A DNA stretch of 13,318 nucleotides, taken from the NCBI GenBank assembly GCA_945971355.1, contig CAMFPD010000050.1:1-13318 (forward strand), written 5' to 3'. Source of the stretch: an uncultured Lachnobacterium sp. Its GTDB lineage: Bacteria; Bacillota; Clostridia; Lachnospirales; Lachnospiraceae. Position numbers and translations under genes: made by a program. Shown one piece after another: positions 12,529 through 13,318 of this stretch. The notes below the pieces were generated by a model. The model made no database searches. It was given only the letters and a program-made list of their open reading frames with translations, and was not told the origin of the DNA. Position 1 is the first letter of the stretch; every line of letters starts with the position of its first letter.

Positions 12529-12620
12529 CGGCTTTTGCGAATAACACTAGATAACTTTGTATACCCTGTTATATGATAAATTAATGCTGCACAGAATATT
12601 CTATCGTGGCCTTGTATATA

Positions 12621-13073
12621 TTATATAGCTAAATCATTTGAATCCAAAACAATTGTAAATGGACCGTCATTGTTTAATTCTATTTGCATATCGGCACCGA
12701 ATATTCCTGTTTGAACAACATCAATTTCTTTTTTTGTTTGTTCAATACAGTATTCGTATAACTGATTAGCCAGCTCTGGATTGCCAGCATCTGTAAATGA
12801 AGGCCTGTTTCCTTTGCGACAATTTGCATATAAAGTAAACTGCGAAATTAAAAGTAATTGTCCGTCTACATCTTTGAGAGACAAATTAGTTTTTCCTTCT
12901 GAATCAGCAAAAATGCGCATATTAATAAGTTTTGATATCATTTTATCTGCAATCTGTGTTGTATCATCGTTTGATACACCTATGAATACGCACAGTCCGT
13001 TTTTTATTTGTCCAGTAACAGTGTTATCTACTGTGCAGCTGGCTTTGGTTACTCGTTGGATTACGAAACGCAT
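12621..13073 (-). CDS. dtd: D-aminoacyl-tRNA deacylase
   Basis: Hydrolyses D-amino acids (and glycine) mischarged on tRNA, a cytoplasmic proofreading step. The 150 residues match the family's usual length of about 145-150. The N-terminus MRFVIQRVTKASCTVDN, the active-site SQFTLYA (about residues 77-83, SQFTLYG type) and the cross-subunit Gly-cisPro element NDGPFTIVLDS near the C-terminus are all present, as is RPSFTDAG (about 91-98). The start is the ATG ending at 13073; AGGAGG (complement of 13085-13090) lies 11 nt upstream, slightly far but the only strong SD. In many Firmicutes dtd follows relA; here it is a single gene transcribed away from the TtcA-like gene, towards the repeat mosaic. 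No clear terminator is seen after its stop. Confidence 0.95.
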   Translation of the reverse strand: MRFVIQRVTKASCTVDNTVTGQIKNGLCVFIGVSNDDTTQIADKMISKLINMRIFADSEGKTNLSLKDVDGQLLLISQFTLYANCRKGNRPSFTDAGNPELANQLYEYCIEQTKKEIDVVQTGIFGADMQIELNNDGPFTIVLDSNDLAI

Positions 13074-13127
13074 TTGGGATTTAACCTCCTATTTTTCAAT
13101 TGTTATATATAATGACGCACATAAAAT

Positions 13128-13155
13128 ATAATAATACAAAACATGGATTTGTCAC
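13128..13155 (-). promoter_or_regulatory. Candidate promoter for dtd
   Basis: On the minus strand GTGACA (complement of 13150-13155) and TATTAT (complement of 13128-13133), each one base from consensus, are 16 bp apart. The predicted leader is about 48 nt. AT-rich context makes this moderate. Confidence 0.4.
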
Positions 13156-13172
13156 TACTAATAAGATATAAT
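13144..13172 (+). promoter_or_regulatory. Weak candidate promoter for the TtcA-like gene
   Basis: A perfect TATAAT at 13167-13172 has only TGGATT at the -35 position (13144-13149, 17-bp spacer). It would give a leader of roughly 80 nt and overlap the divergent dtd promoter. Confidence 0.3.
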
Positions 13173-13257
13173 CTTTTATGAAAATGAATTATTCAAAATA
13201 TACAATAAATTGCTTTTTATTATTATAACTTATTTTGCTATACATATAGGAGTGAAT

Positions 13258-13318
13258 ATGAAACTTCAGAAACTCTACAGTCTGGTAAGGCAGGCTATTG
13301 ATAAATATAATATGATAA
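13258..13318 (+). CDS. TtcA-like tRNA thiolation PP-loop protein (3' end missing)
   Basis: Only the first 20 codons are inside the window: ATG 13258, 5 nt after AGGAG (13248-13252), encoding MKLQKLYSLVRQAIDKYNMI with no stop before the edge. This N-terminus (LQKLxSLxRxAIxxYxMI) matches my memory of TtcA / 2-thiocytidine biosynthesis-type PP-loop ATPases, in which an SGGKDS ATP-binding loop follows within about 20 residues. TtcA proteins thiolate C32 of certain tRNAs; related proteins thiolate other tRNA positions. Since the PP-loop itself is outside the window, the call is provisional. It is transcribed divergently from dtd. Confidence 0.65.
   Translation, partial: MKLQKLYSLVRQAIDKYNMI

Larger units (their letters stand above)
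11452..12545. repeat. Structured, repeat-rich non-coding mosaic
   Basis: About 1.1 kb without a credible protein gene. It contains three copies of an AACTATTCGTTAAAC-type repeat (starting 11467, 11586 and 12513), a CTAGAAAGGCTT repeat (11681 and 12472), an AGCCTCGCAGAGC repeat (12239 and 12370) and at least ten strong hairpins. GC content jumps to about 70% in 11941-12000 against AT-rich neighbouring genes. No transposase, integrase or target-site duplication was found. Possible explanations are nested miniature mobile elements, decayed remnants of a larger element, or a large structured RNA. The sequence supports unusual structure; the origin is inference. Confidence 0.6.

Noticed and set aside
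11452..12545. CRISPR array
   Set aside because: Repeats are few, unevenly spaced (about 120 and 930 nt) and of different types; no regular spacers or cas genes.
11452..12545. Group II intron or IS remnant
   Set aside because: I could not find a domain V-like hairpin, a reverse transcriptase or transposase fragment, or clear terminal inverted repeats with target duplications.
12781..13131. 116-codon + strand ORF opposite dtd
   Set aside because: It is the antisense shadow of dtd, which has full family motifs and a good SD on the minus strand.

Overview
The window is low-GC Gram-positive chromosome, most likely from a clostridial gut bacterium of the Lachnospiraceae. This is inferred from AT-rich codon use, strong GGAGG-type ribosome binding sites, frequent 4-20 nt overlaps between genes, and gene order: a PBP2 / Min / RodA / methylglyoxal synthase cluster, then an HlyD-like adaptor / YlmE / SepF / LspA / RluD cluster. 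The species cannot be named from the sequence.

Region 1 (1-5556, + strand) is an envelope and cell-shape operon: the 3' part of a class B penicillin-binding protein (PBP2-like), minD, minE, rodA, a methylglyoxal-synthase homologue and a lipoprotein D,D-carboxypeptidase. PBP2 and RodA form the elongation peptidoglycan synthase pair, the carboxypeptidase trims the product, and MinDE would position division. The Min genes are unusual. No minC lies between pbp2 and minD, MinD has no evident C-terminal membrane-targeting helix, and MinE is short at both ends. The methylglyoxal-synthase homologue has Val where the catalytic Asp is expected.

Region 2 (5557-6331) holds a small P-loop protein with its own promoter and a terminator, followed by a divergent DUF378 membrane protein.

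Region 3 (6332-11451, + strand) is a division and envelope-maturation operon: HlyD-like adaptor, YlmE/YggS, SepF, LspA and RluD. A cytidylate-kinase-like gene follows from its own near-consensus promoter and ends at a strong terminator.

Region 4 (about 11452-12620) is 1.2 kb with no credible protein gene, but it is densely structured. It has three copies of a 15-19 nt repeat, many perfect hairpins, a GC-rich block (about 70% GC in 11941-12000) in an AT-rich genome, a pair of mutually exclusive hairpins, and a consensus sigma-A promoter on the minus strand that could drive an ~80-nt RNA. It looks like a mosaic of repeat or mobile elements and/or structured RNA, and it is the least explained part of the window.

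Region 5 (12621-13318) has dtd (D-aminoacyl-tRNA deacylase) on the minus strand and, divergently, the first 20 codons of a TtcA-like tRNA thiolation PP-loop protein cut off by the window end.
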